Assembly: GCA_029959085.1 (NCBI GenBank)
Contig: JARWIR010000035.1
Span: 4,446,501-4,510,500, forward strand
Direction: 5' to 3'
Source of the DNA: Nemophila menziesii
Taxonomy: Eukaryota > Streptophyta > Magnoliopsida > Boraginales > Hydrophyllaceae
Length of the DNA: 64,000 nt
Below, piece by piece: positions 42,354 through 54,377 of the stretch. The first letter of the stretch is position 1; each line of letters starts with the position of its first letter. The notes below the pieces were generated by a model. It made no database searches, was not told where the DNA came from, and was given only the letters and a program-made list of their open reading frames with translations. The position numbers and the translations under genes were made by a program.

Positions 42354-43802
42354 TGTTGGCCGGAAATGAAAAGTGCCAGCCCTCAATATTTTTTTTGTCT
42401 TTTAGTGTTTTTTATATTATATAAGGGTATTTTAGAATTTGGTCATACTTGAGATCTCTTAAAAGTAATAAGATTCCTACTAGTTCCTACAAAACAAAAA
42501 TCTAGTATCTAAAACCTTATATGTCATTTACCCAAACTATATAAAAGAAAGTAAAGGGGTTGTCATCATATTTTCAAATTCTTTATGTGAGTTATTTTAT
42601 GAGGCAATTGAGAATTTGTGACCCGTATCTTGGTGGGGCAACACATATATAAGGGGTATTGTTGGGGTATGCAGCCATGACATGGTTTGGACTCTTTATT
42701 TGTCTAAATAGAGTTAAACATATCTGAGCTTCGCTCAGTTAATACACAAAAAAAGGTCATTAGTGCATGGAATTTGAACAAGGGAGAACATTTTATGTAA
42801 TGGTATGACATGAATCGGTGGAGACTCTCTTTTAAATCTATGACACCATATTTTTATTAGACATTAAGACCTTAATATAGGGTATGAATTAGCATCATAT
42901 GATTCAATACGTTACTACTTTCCAGTTAATGTAAGAGTTCCTAGTTAGTGTCCCAGTCCCAGATAGTAAAGTAGATGATGAATCTTTAAGGAATACATGT
43001 TCAACTCTCATACAAATAAAATAACAAAAATAATTTAATTATGTAGTGTCCTTCATAGTTATTTAACTATATCTATCATCAGTTCTCTTTGAGAATGCAT
43101 CTACGAGACTCATACCTCATAGCCATTGTAGAAAACGCCATTGCAAACACCTTTCTTTCTTTTTTCCAGACAGTAACACACAATTAATACAAGAGAAGAT
43201 AAGTGTAGTATATATTATAACAATTCACTACAACGCAAATAAGAAGATTTGCCTTGTATCTTGGCGTGGCAACTCGGGTGAAATCTTGGGTCTGCAGTCA
43301 TGGCGTGATTAGACCATTTATTTCCTCCATGAGTTAATTAATTAAAATGGTCCTTTATTAAAGTCATGTGGAGTCGTGAATGAAACTAAAAAACAAAAAG
43401 AGGTTGTGATGATAATGATGTCTCGAAGTAATGAGATCCGTCCTATTTCTTGGCGGGGCACCGTGATAATGAAACCAAGTGTGGCAGCCATGGCTAGAAG
43501 AACACTTGCTTGATTAGTTACATTTGAACCCTTTCTCTCACCTATTTTTTTCGTAATATCAAAATTAATTTTTTACCTTAATTTGGGTTCTTCGCCAAGC
43601 TGGGTTGATGGTGGTGGTCGAGAATTGTCCTTGAGTGTCGGCACTTTTCATGTTGGTGGGAAGGTGAGTGTGAAAATATTCCTTGTTTTTTTCCTACGAA
43701 TGCGAATGTGAAGAGATTGAGTATTTTACATATATATGAGTCTAATAAAGACTGGAAAGTTCAAAACTTACTAAACTCCAGTGGGAGATCACAATATAGT
43801 AC

Positions 43803-44047
43803 AAGGTATATCTCATCCACATCTATCTCGCGTTATGAACTTCCATAATCCTTCGGGAGGACCCATATATAAGATCGGTTCACCATTTAAGTCAATACCA
43901 GTTTTCACCATCCAATCAACACAAGAATTTTCCTCCCGATACACATGGTATATTTCAAAGTTAACATGATTTTAAGTATAGTATGGAACTCTTGAAAACT
44001 TCATCTGACCAATCCTCTTAATCCAACCTCCCTTCACTAGTGCATGA
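43803..44047 (-). pseudogene. Duplicated C-terminal end of a LINE RNase H
   Basis: Copy of 45644-45879. In unit 2 the minus-strand frame reads VYREANSCADWMVKTG and GLWKFITRDRCG before a TGA; the copy here has the same ending with a few changes. Confidence 0.7.
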
Positions 44048-45879
44048 TTTTTCAGTTACTTTATATTTTTATTTGATAATCACTGTTTTAATTTTGAACT
44101 CTATAATTTTTCCGATACCCTAATTTTTTTGTTCGGTGGTCGGTGGTCGATGGTCGGTGGTCGGTGATCGGTGGTCGACGGTCAGTGGATGTTGTCCAGA
44201 AATGAAAAGTGTCAGCCATCAATATTTTTTTGTTTTTAGTTTTTTTATATTATATAAGGGTATTTTAGAATTTGGTCATCCTTGAGATCTCTTAAAAGTA
44301 ATAAGATTCCCACTAGTTCCTACAAAACAAAAATCTAGTATCTAAAACCCTATATGTCATTTACCCAAACTATATAAAAGAAAGAAAAGGGTCTGTCATC
44401 ATATTTTCTAATTCTTTTTGTGAGTTATTTTACGAGGCAAATGAGAATTTGTGACCCGTATCTTGGTGGAGCAACACATATATAACGGGTATTGTTGGGG
44501 TATGCAGCCATGACATGGTTTTGACTCTTTATTTGTCTAAATAGAGTTCAACATATTTGAGCTTCCTTCAGTTAATACACAAAAAAGGTCATTAGGGCAT
44601 GGAATTTGAACAAGGGAGAACATTTTATGTAATGGTATGACATGAATCGGTGGAGACTCTCTTTTAAATCTATGACACCATATTTTTCTTAGACATTAAG
44701 ACCTTAATATAGGGTATGAATTAGCATCATATGATTCAATACGTTACTACTTTCCAGTACATGTAAGAGTTCCTAGTTAGTGTCCCAGTCCCAGATAGTA
44801 AAGTAGATGATGAATCTTTAAGGAATACATGTTCAACTCTCATACAAATAAAATAACAAAAATAATTTAATTTTGTAGTGTCCTTCATAGTTATTTAACT
44901 ATATCTATCATCAGTTCTCTTTGAGACAGCATCTACGAGACACATACCTCATAGCCATTGTAGAAAACGCCATTGCAATAACCTTTCTTTCTTTTTTCCA
45001 GACAGTTAGACACATTTAATACCAGAGAAGATAAGTGTAGTATGTATCATAACAATTCACTACAACGCAAATAAGAAGATTTACCTTGTATCTTGGCGTG
45101 GCAACACGGGTGAAATCTTGGGTCTGCAGTCATGGTGTGATTAGACCCTTTATTCCTCCATGAGTTATTTAATTAAAATGGTCCTTTATTAGAGTCATGT
45201 GGAGTCGTGAATGAAACTAAAAAACAAAAAGAGGTTGTGATAATAATGATGTTTCGAAGTAATGAGATCCGTCTTATTTCTTGGGGGGTCACCGTGATAA
45301 TGAAACCAAGTGTTGCAGCCATGGCTAGACGAACACTTGCTTGATTAGTTACATTTGAACCCTTTCTCTCACCTATTTTTTTCGTAGTATCAAAAGTAAT
45401 TTTTTACCTTAATTTGGGTTCTTCGCCAAGCTGGGTTGATGGTGGTAATCGATAATTGTCCCCGAGTGTCGGCAGTTTTCATGTTGGTGGGAAGGTGAGT
45501 GTGAAGATATTCCTTGTTTTTTTCCTATGAATGCGAGTGTGAAGAGATTGAGTTTTTTACATATATATGAGTCTAATAAAGACTGGAAAGTTCAAAACTT
45601 ACTAAACTCCCGTGGGAGATCACAATATAGTACAAGGTATATCTCATCCACATCTATCTCGCGTTATGAACTTCCATAATCCTTCGGAAGGATCCATATA
45701 TAAGATCGGGTCACCATTTAAGTCAATACCAGTTTTCACCATCCAATCAGCACAAGAATTTGCCTCCCGATACACATGGTAGATTTCAAAGTTAACATGA
45801 TTTTAAGTATAGTCTGGATTTCTTGAAAACTTCATCTTACCAATCCCCTGTACTCCAACCTCCCTTCACTAATGCATGA
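44048..45879. repeat. Tandem duplication, unit 2
   Basis: Second copy of the 1.83-1.89 kb unit. Continues without break into the upstream part of the LINE ORF2, so this is the original right junction and unit 1 ends at the duplication breakpoint. Confidence 0.88.
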
Positions 45880-47327
45880 AGCTCAAGCAAATCAGTCTCA
45901 ATGAAAACCATCTCATACCTACGATTAATTTCCATATACAAACAAAAATGTAAATCGAAAATCTATGGTTGAAATGAAGAGTTTACCAAACAAGAACCTA
46001 CGAATCCTTATAAGAAATATCGTTTCCTATCGCGGATAAGGGCCCAACTCCTGCTCTACTAGACCCTTGTGCTAAACATTCATCTATGCTGAGTTTAACA
46101 CCAATAGTCGTTTTAACCCACTTAACTAGTGTACTTCTCGATGTGGATATTATCCCTCAATCTTGCTCATCCCCAAGCCCAGACACAACCCATAGTTGTA
46201 TTTTAAACCATAACTTTAATTGTTCTTTTCGAATTCTCGTTTGTGTTTTCTTCAAAATATTTTTTATTCCGATCAATCCAAATGTGCCAGCATCAAGAGA
46301 TCGCAACAGTATTAGTTTCTAGCCTATCATTTGTTCATTTGCAATCGAGCAATTCTTTCCACCACTCAAGATCCAGCAAGGTTGTTGTCACATTAGATTT
46401 GCTCGGTCCCTAACGTGCAGCGATTCCGTTCCTGCCTGGACTGTTCTGTTGGCCTAAAGTTGTGAGATACTAACCAGCCCGCTGAAACACATTGTAACTT
46501 CTATACCTGATGTTAACTTCTCCAATGGTCATTGCATCAATGATGTCGCACACTAAACCTCTCCTATTAACAACACTTTCAACAAGAGCCGGTGTTTCCT
46601 AGAAAAATTTGTCCCAAGTTAATTCCTCTAATCTGATGTTGATGTAATTATTGCTGAGTTGCTCATCAGCAGCTAAATGAGTATGCCGGGTGATGTTCCA
46701 TTCTAGTCGTCGCGGTATTACACAATTTCCCAAGTTTAGGCCACCGTTTGTAGAGCTCATCACACTTCTGTCAGTCTTGAAATAGATGCACTAAAGTTTC
46801 CAGAACTACACCACAGCTCCTACATAACGGTGACACCTCAATTCCATGTTTCCCTAAATTTATAGCTGTGGGAAGACGATCCCATACGGCACACCAAATA
46901 AGAATCTGTATTTTCCTCTGACACTTTAGCGACCAAATATTTTCCCATCTAAAGATCGCATCCGCATTCGGTTCTTTAAGTCACTTAAAAGTTGATTTGA
47001 CAGAAAACTTACTCGATTCCTCTAACTTCCACTAGTAACAATACCCTTGTTCACTATACACTTCTTCAATACCATTAGCCAGCACCTCCCGCATATGAAG
47101 TATACTCTTGCATACTCTTCAATATGTTTTCTTAGGTATTCGGCTCATGAAACCTCCTTCAAAATATGCATGTTTCAGTGATTTGGCCCAAATCACTTTG
47201 TACCCTTTAAGAATCTTCCATCCTAACTTGGCGAGTAAAGCTTTATTAAAACTATTCGCATCTCGGAAGCCTAGACCTCCATCTTTCTTATTACGACAAA
47301 GATTCTCACAAAAGAGCCAATGTATCA
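45644..47327 (-). pseudogene. L1-type LINE ORF2 relic, 3' part (RT end, zinc finger, RNase H)
   Basis: Minus-strand reading starts at 47327 with IHWLFCENLCRNKKDGGLGF and RDANSFNKALLAKLGWKIL, the segment just after the RT domain in plant L1 ORF2. A decayed zf-RVT region follows (46740-46950) and an RNase H region with DECLAQGSSRAGVG (near 46050) and VYREANSCADWM before the stop at 45644. Frameshifts and stops throughout. The upstream RT and endonuclease are missing: at 47328 an LTR begins. Its end was carried along in the tandem duplication. Confidence 0.78.
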
Positions 47328-48188
47328 TGATGTCTCCCTATTTGTGATGAATTAATCTAGGTTGAAGACATCATATTAGGTGTAATTGAGAATTTAATTA
47401 TATATTTTTATTCATATTTTTATATTTTCCTATTTCTTATCTTGATTTGATGATTATTATTTTTTAAAGCATATTTTGTTTAATTGTTTGTTAATTGTGA
47501 AGCTTTAAAGATATATGGTAAATAATTAGATGTCAAATCAATTCTAAGAGATAATGGAAAGAAGATACTGACTGATATTGAAGATAAAGAAAGTAAAAGA
47601 TAACTTAGGAAAGATAAAGTTGTCAAGTAAATCTGAATTTCTACAGCAAGGTCCATTAAATTGATCGTAACTCAAAAACTTCTAGGAATTTGGAAGAATG
47701 GTCTGAAGAAAACGTGTAGAGAATACCGAGACGATTAGTATCGATATAAAGAACGCGTCAGTCGGAGCAATATTGAAGAAGTTATGGCCAAAACAAAACA
47801 GAAACAGTTTCTTACATTTTCTATATTTTAGGGTTTCAAATTTGATTTGGAAAAGAGTCCTATTACTTGTCTTGTACTCCAAGAATCCGAACTAGGGTTT
47901 ATTATTTCCTATAAATACACCCTCTATTCAATAGAAACACATCCTTGGTCATTCCTTAAATCAAAAAGAAGCCTAAATCAAGAGAAGAGAAGTCTGGAAG
48001 GAGCTCAACATCAAAATTATTTCTTCACAAGTCTTCAAATTTGTAATTGTTTTCTTTTCTTTCTCTAGTATGAACTAATTTATTTTAACTTGCGATTTAG
48101 CATATGGGTATGAACCCTAGACTTGTTTTACATCTATTTTAATTTGGGATTTTAATTGTTTAAATGAATGACTATTTTATTCTCTGAT
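47328..48188 (+). repeat. Truncated LTR (element G), same family as D
   Basis: Starts TGATGTCTCCCTATTTGTG exactly at the end of the LINE relic and follows the D LTR for about 860 bp, including the inverted terminal motif (AGACATCA at 47365-47372) and a TATA box (CTATAAATAC at 47909-47918). It ends at 'tattctctg' where plastid sequence begins. No internal region follows. Confidence 0.82.
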
Positions 48189-48520
48189 GTACAATAGGCA
48201 TTGCTGTGAATTTGGAATCAAATAATATTGGTGTTGTATTAATGGGCGATGGTTTGATGATACAGGAAGGAAGTTCTGTAAAAGCAACAGGAAGTATTGC
48301 TCAGATACCAGTGAGTGAGGCCTATTTGGGTCGTGTTATAAATGCCCTGGCTAAACCTATTGATGGTAGAGGTGAAATTTCAGCTTCTGAATCTCGATTA
48401 ATTGAATCTCCTGCTCCAGGTATTATTTTGGGGCGTTCCGTATATGAACCTATTCAAAACGGGCTTATTGCTATTGATTCGATGATCCCTATAGGACGTG
48501 GTCAGCGAGAATTAATTATT
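48189..48520 (+). pseudogene. atpA: Plastid atpA fragment in the nuclear genome (NUPT)
   Basis: Reads as the N-terminal third of plastid ATP synthase alpha: [70 protein letters not shown] and [15 protein letters not shown]. It ends one codon before the Walker A loop. One clean frame is kept over the fragment but it has no start or end of its own and is flanked by an LTR piece on the left. Confidence 0.92.
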
Positions 48521-48772
48521 CGTCACCTCTTTCTAATACAATTATTACAAGTTTATACATCCATTAAAGAGGTCTCTAGCTATCAAAGTTTATCCATCTT
48601 AGCTTGATCATTCAACTTGTCTAATCTACTCAATCGAGTAGTTAAATTCTAGAAACATTCAAGTCAAATCCACTCAAAAGGAGTTTGAAGCTTAAAGTTA
48701 TATCCACTCTTTATGAGTTCTTAGCAAAGTTATTTCAACCAATCAAACACTTGTGTTTATCCTCTTACATCT
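48521..48772. other. Flank of element D, left side
   Basis: AT-rich, no frame, no family recognised. 'aaaggagtttgaagcttaaag' and 'ccactctttatgagt' look like parts of a decayed LTR. The sequence should continue at 62587, across element D. Confidence 0.4.
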
Positions 48773-50098
48773 TGATGTCTCCCTATTTGTGATGAATTAT
48801 TCTAGTTTGGAGACATCATTTTAGGTGTATTTGAGAATTTAATTATATATTTTTATTCATATTTTAATATATTCCTATTTCTTGACTTGATTTGATAATT
48901 TATTATTTTTAGAGTATATTTGGTTTAATTGTTTGTTAATTGTGAAACTTTAATGATATATGTTAATTAATTAGATGTCAAATCAATTCTAAGAGATAAG
49001 AGAAATAAAATAATGATGGACATTAGAGATAAAAGGAAGTAAAGATAATATAGGAAAGAAAAAGTTGTCAAGTAAATTTGAATTTCAGCAGCTACGTTCA
49101 TGAAAGTGGTCATAACCCAAAAACGGCTGAGAATTTGGAAGAACGGTCAGAAGCAAAAGTGTAGATCTTTTTGACGCAGTCAGTTTTGATAAAAAGAACA
49201 CATCAATCAGAGCAATATTGAAGAATTTACGACCAAAAGAAAACAACAACAGCTTTTCCCTTCTCTTATATTTTAGGAAACAAATTTGATTTGGAAAAGA
49301 ATCCTCTTACTTTCCGTCTACTCCAAGAATCCGAGATATGGTTAAAAAACCTATAAATACAGACTCTATTCGGTTGAAACACATCCTTGGTCAATCCTTA
49401 AGCCAAGAGGAAGCTTACATCAAAAGAAGAGAAGTCTAGAAGGAGCTGAACATCAAATTATGTCTTCACAATCCTTCAAATTTGTAACTGTTTTATTTTC
49501 TGTCTCTAGTAGAACTAAAATTATTTTAGCTTGAGGTTTAGCATATAGGTATGACCCCTAGACTTGTTTTACATCTATTTTGATTTGGGATTATAATTAA
49601 TTAAATGAATTCGTGTTTTATTCTCTATTTTATGTGCTTTGATTTATTGTCAGTTTTCCTTCCGGAGGCCTACATATGAATTTACCTTAATTATAGTTAG
49701 ATAGTCACCCAGAAGGGGTGTCTAATTATTGAAACACCACATAAACCTCTAGTGTGCGGTAGTGATCCGGAAGGGCTTGCCTGACTAGATAGCCATTAGG
49801 GTTTGATTTAATCACCGATCAATATTTATAGGCCAGTCTCATCTATGAACCTAGTGGCGTAGAAGCACCTTACTTAAGACCGCTGGTAATTGTGAGGTTG
49901 CCACCTAAGTCCACCCGGAAGGGGGTTAGGAGGATTTTAGAATCCTGTTTATTGCAATTTTTACATAATCCTCTCTTACATAATTAGAATAATCAAGGCT
50001 AGTGGGGATTACTTGCTATATCTCGAGCTAAACTCTCATGATATCTTCTTCTCTTATTTAGTTCTATGTCTTTATTTTATTTAGTTAATCTTTTATTC
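48773..50098 (+). repeat. 5' LTR of element D, part 1
   Basis: Starts TGATGTCTCC with a perfect inverted copy GGAGACATCA ending at 48819. TATA box CTATAAATAC at 49351-49360. Ends in the LINE target site. Differs from the 3' LTR at scattered positions, roughly 5-7% in the first 150 bp by eye, so D is older than B. Confidence 0.88.
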
Positions 50099-50148
50099 TT
50101 TTTTTTTAGTCGAAAGAACATATATTACTAAACAAAAAATATTATAAC

Positions 50149-53100
50149 TTATCCAATACCAGCTGGTTCCAAGTCTTTCCTAATCAAATTAGCTAATTGG
50201 GAAGGAGGGAATGCACTCCAAATTCCAAACAAACGCCCACAAAACATTTGTTTAGCAACCCAATTAGCAACCCTATTCCTGGACCTCTTTACAAAAGAGA
50301 TTTTAATGTTATACAAGTTCTTAAAAGAGATAATGTTAGACACTATAACCTTAGTTCTACTCTCTATCTTACAAACAGAACTAATTTGATTAATGATACA
50401 AAGGTTATCATTTTCAATAGTAGTGGATCCAAAAGGGAGTTTAGAAGCTATTTGACATGCCAAGTAAATTCCTTTCCCTTCTGCTTCCATCACTGAGAAA
50501 GAAGAAGACTCCTTAGCAACTCCATCAATCACAAAACCTGTAGAATCACGAACAACACAAGCAAATGAAGATTTATAAGATTTAGTGTTCATAGAAGCAT
50601 CACAATTAATCTTATAATTCCCTACACAAGGAGAGACCCACTTAGTGTTATTTTCTATCTCACATACTGTATCAATAGATAAATCATTGTTAGCTGCAAA
50701 GTTAGACCTTAGTCTATGAAAGTTATCATTCAATTCATTATGAATATGATTTATATCAAGATTAGCCTCAGGTTCTTTAGCAAGAGCTATAATGAACTCA
50801 TCATAGGCATTTAAACAGTTATTCACCGTTTTTAAAGGATCAGGGACAAGACCTCGAAAAAGGTATTCATTTCTACCTTTCCAAATAAACCAAGCCATGA
50901 AACTAGCCATTTCACCTAAGTTAGCAAAACTTTCAAACTTATCCGAGGCACGTTTCCTTACAAAAGAGAACCATTTTTTAACATTACAAGAAGGTTCTAC
51001 TTTTGAAATAAAATTAAGAGGACAAGCCATCCACACTGCTCTGGCCCATGGGCAGAAAAACAATAAATGTTCAGTGGTTTCCTCTTCAGTCTCACAAATT
51101 GAGCATATGGGAGTCTTTATGGATCTTCTCATATATCTGTTAACGTTTGTAGCTAGCCCATTTTCCAAGCATTTCCACAGAAATTTTTTAATCTTGGGAT
51201 AGACTTCTAATTGCCATAAAAATCTCCAATCAATAAGATCCAATTGAAAAGAGGTACACCCCTTATCTTTATTTTTCTTTTTAGTATCAACAAGTTGAGC
51301 CCTCCATAACATATTATAGCTATCCTTAACTGTGACATCTCTACTTTTAGAATAAATCCAAAAAGGAGAGTCTCTACAGTTAATTAAAGGGATAGCTAAA
51401 CCTGTAATGGTTGCTACAACTTTAGGTTCAAATAAGTTATTCAATAAATTGACATTCCACAGAGTATTACAACCACTAAAAAGATCAGAAACTTTACCCA
51501 CAAGGCAGCCTCCAGGTTTAATTATCTGAGAATCAGTGGGAATCCACTTATCTAACCAAATATTAATATCTTTACCATCACCTATATTCCATACTAAATC
51601 CTTAATAAAGCATTTTCTACCCTTGATCAGGCTTTTAAAACCCCAGGAGCAGTTAGAGTGAAGAGTTGCATCAAGAAATCCCTCATTAGGGAAGTATTTC
51701 CCTTTGGGGACCTTAAATACCAATGATTTATCATTTTTATAGAACTTCCAAGCATTAGAAGCCAATAATGCAAGGTTTTGTGTATGAAAATCCTTGAAAC
51801 CCAACCCACCATCATCTTTAGATGACATTAATGTTTGCCATTTGATCCAATGGCATCTTTTTTCCCCTTATTATCCCAATAAAAATCTGAGACTAGGGAA
51901 GTAATATGAGAAGTGAGTCTTTTGGGAATCAAAAAATCTGACATAATGAAATTAGGTATAGCACCTATTATTGCCTTGATTAGAACCTCCTTACCACTTT
52001 TACTGAGCAATTTAGTGTCCCAATCATTAGTTCTTTTAATGATCATTTCAACCAACCATTCCAATGATTTAACCTTGGAAATGCCCTAAGAAGAGGGGAT
52101 ACCAAGGTATTTACCAAGATCCTTTAACTGATTCATTCTTAAGGTATTACAAAGATTATTCCTTACATCATGAGGGGTGTTTACACTGAAAAGTGCACCA
52201 CTTTTGTTCAAGTTCAACTTTTGGCCTGAGGCAAAACAATACCAGTTCAGTGTTGTAATGAACATCTCAATATTATATTGATTAGCCTCAAGGAAAAAGA
52301 GGCTATCATCAGCAAATAGCAAATGTGTAATCTCAGGGGCTTGTTTTGCAATTTTAATACCTTTCAATAGACCAAGGTTCACATAGTAATCAATAAGTGA
52401 AGTAAGGGCCTGAGTAACCAGGCAAAAGAGGTAGGGGGACAAAGGGTCCCCTTGTCTGATCCCTTTCTGGGGATCATCTATATCATATAAAGTTCCATTG
52501 ATTTTAACTTTGTATGTAACTGTTGAAATGCACATATGAATCCATCTAACCCATTTTCTATGAAATCCCATCTGATAAAGAAGGTCAATAAGGAAATCCC
52601 ACTCAATATTTTCATATGCCTTACTCATATCAGCTTTTATAGCTAAAAAACACTTAGAAGAGTTTCTTTTGTTTTTCAGAAAAGGAGTAACTTCCTGAGC
52701 AATCAGAATGTTCTCAAATATAGACCTTCCTGGTATAAAGGTTGTTTGAGTCTCTGAAATAATATCACCTATCCAACATTGAAGCCTATTGGATAATATT
52801 TTCGAAATAACTTTATATATAAAGTTGGCACAACTAATTGGTCTAAAAGAACTGACCAAATCAGGATTAGAGCACTTAGGTATAAGGGCTATTATAGTCA
52901 CATTTATATCTTTCAAAGATATATTATTGTTCATAAAATCCTCCACCATAGATAACAAGTCAATCTTAATTAAATCCCAGAATTTTTTGAAGAAAAAGCC
53001 ACCATAACCATCAGGCCCAGGGGCCTTATCACAACCAAGAGCCCAAACAGCTTCTTTGAGTTCCTCCATAGTAACTTTTCTAATCAAATCCTCATTCATT

Positions 53101-54377
53101 TCTGGTGATACATTTTTCTTGATCTTACTTAAGATTGGATCATAAAATCTATCTCCATTAGTTTTGAAGATATTATTATAGTATTTTTTTACCTCATCAA
53201 TAATCTCATTATTATCACTGGTCCAGTTTCCATCCTCTTTTTTAATAGATGAAATGCGATTAATATTCCTTTTCAATCTAGTAAGAGCATGATAATATTT
53301 ATTATTTCTTTCACCTAGTTTGAGCCAAGAATTGCGAGATCTTAAAGCCCAATAAATCTCTTCTTTTTTCCATACCATTTCAAGTTTCAAGTTCAATTTT
53401 TCCATATCAGACTTATATGAATCAGAGTGTGGGGCATTAAACATTTTTTCCATTTGAGCTAGGTAAGATGAGATGAGCTTCCTATTATTAAGGACTCTCT
53501 TCCTAGCCCAGTATGTTATATATTTATTAATATATATAATTTTGTTACTGAACTTTCTCAGACCTGTAAAATGATCAAAAAATTTAGTAATCCAGTTCTC
53601 AAAAATCATTTGACAAAAAGAATCATCACTAATCCAATTTTTATCAATAATACATCTGTTATTCTTACTGATCTTAACACAACCAGTTTGAAGTGAAATG
53701 GGAGAGTGATCAGAGCCCACAGGGGGTAGCACAAGGCACCAAGAGTTAGGAAACTTAGTCAACCACTGAGCATTGACTAATATCCTATCAATTCTTTGCT
53801 TTATGAGCTGGTTGCCACTTCTTTTGTTTGACCAAGAGAAGTTACATCCTTTATGATTCAGCTCATTAAGGTTATTAAGATTCATAAAATCATTAAAGAT
53901 ATTCATGCTATTCTTACGAAAAGAGTTAATTTCACCTCCAAGCTTTTTAGAAGGACACCTGATCAAATTAAAATCTCCCAAAATACATCTAGGCAGAACT
54001 GTATTGGGTAAAAGATTCAATTTGTTAATAAAATTCACCTTATCAATATCAATAGGAGGACCATAGACACATGCCAGTTCACAGCATCCCACTGTAGAGA
54101 AATTGTAAGAACAAAGAATCAAGTTCTTGTCTTTGCAAATTTCCTTATAGGAATCTGAATTTTTCACAAAAATGGCTAACCCTCCAGAGAGGCCTATAGG
54201 GTCAACATGAGCAACTAGGCTCATTTTTATTTTAGAACAAAGATTAAAGACTATATTGAAAGAGTTTTTGGTCTCAGAAAGGAATATTACCTCAAAATGA
54301 TGAGTCTTGACTAGATCCTTCAGACTCATCTCTGTCAAGGGATTGCCTAGCCCTTGACAGTTCCAAGCTAGCATCAT
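50149..54377 (-). pseudogene. LINE ORF2: endonuclease, reverse transcriptase, zinc finger, RNase H
   Basis: ATG at 54375-54377 (MMLAWNCQGLGNP). An APE-type endonuclease comes first (about residues 3-235), with WNCQGLGN, FLSETK, GDFNLIRCP and GSDHSPISL. RT follows (about 440-740), with NVTIIALIPK, FRPISCANFIYKVISKIL, GIRQGDPLSPYLF and the catalytic box FADD at residues 688-691. TAG at 52086-52088 stops the frame after 763 codons, but the same frame continues in register. At 51858-51863 a six-base A-run on the coding strand carries a one-base indel; the reading continues as WQTLMSSKDDGGLGF. The last part has zf-RVT (CSICETEEETTEHLLFFC) and RNase H (NCDASM, MEAEGKGI, END), ending at 50149. The final RNase H motif reads NRVANWVAK, with Asn where Asp is usual. 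Only two lesions separate this from an open frame of about 1410 codons. Confidence 0.93.

Larger units (their letters stand above)
42151..44047. repeat. Tandem duplication, unit 1
   Basis: Matches unit 2 (44048-45879) along its whole length with about 95% identity by eye. Offsets measured at two anchors are 1892 (start) and 1831 (near 43771), the difference lying in the GGTCGGT array. Its right end (TGCATGA, 44041-44047) is inside the RNase H coding end of a LINE whose intact neighbour continues after 45879. Confidence 0.88.

Noticed and set aside
48206..48607. Functional nuclear atpA-like gene
   Set aside because: Only the N-terminal third is present, it ends before the Walker A loop, and there is no initiation codon or targeting sequence.
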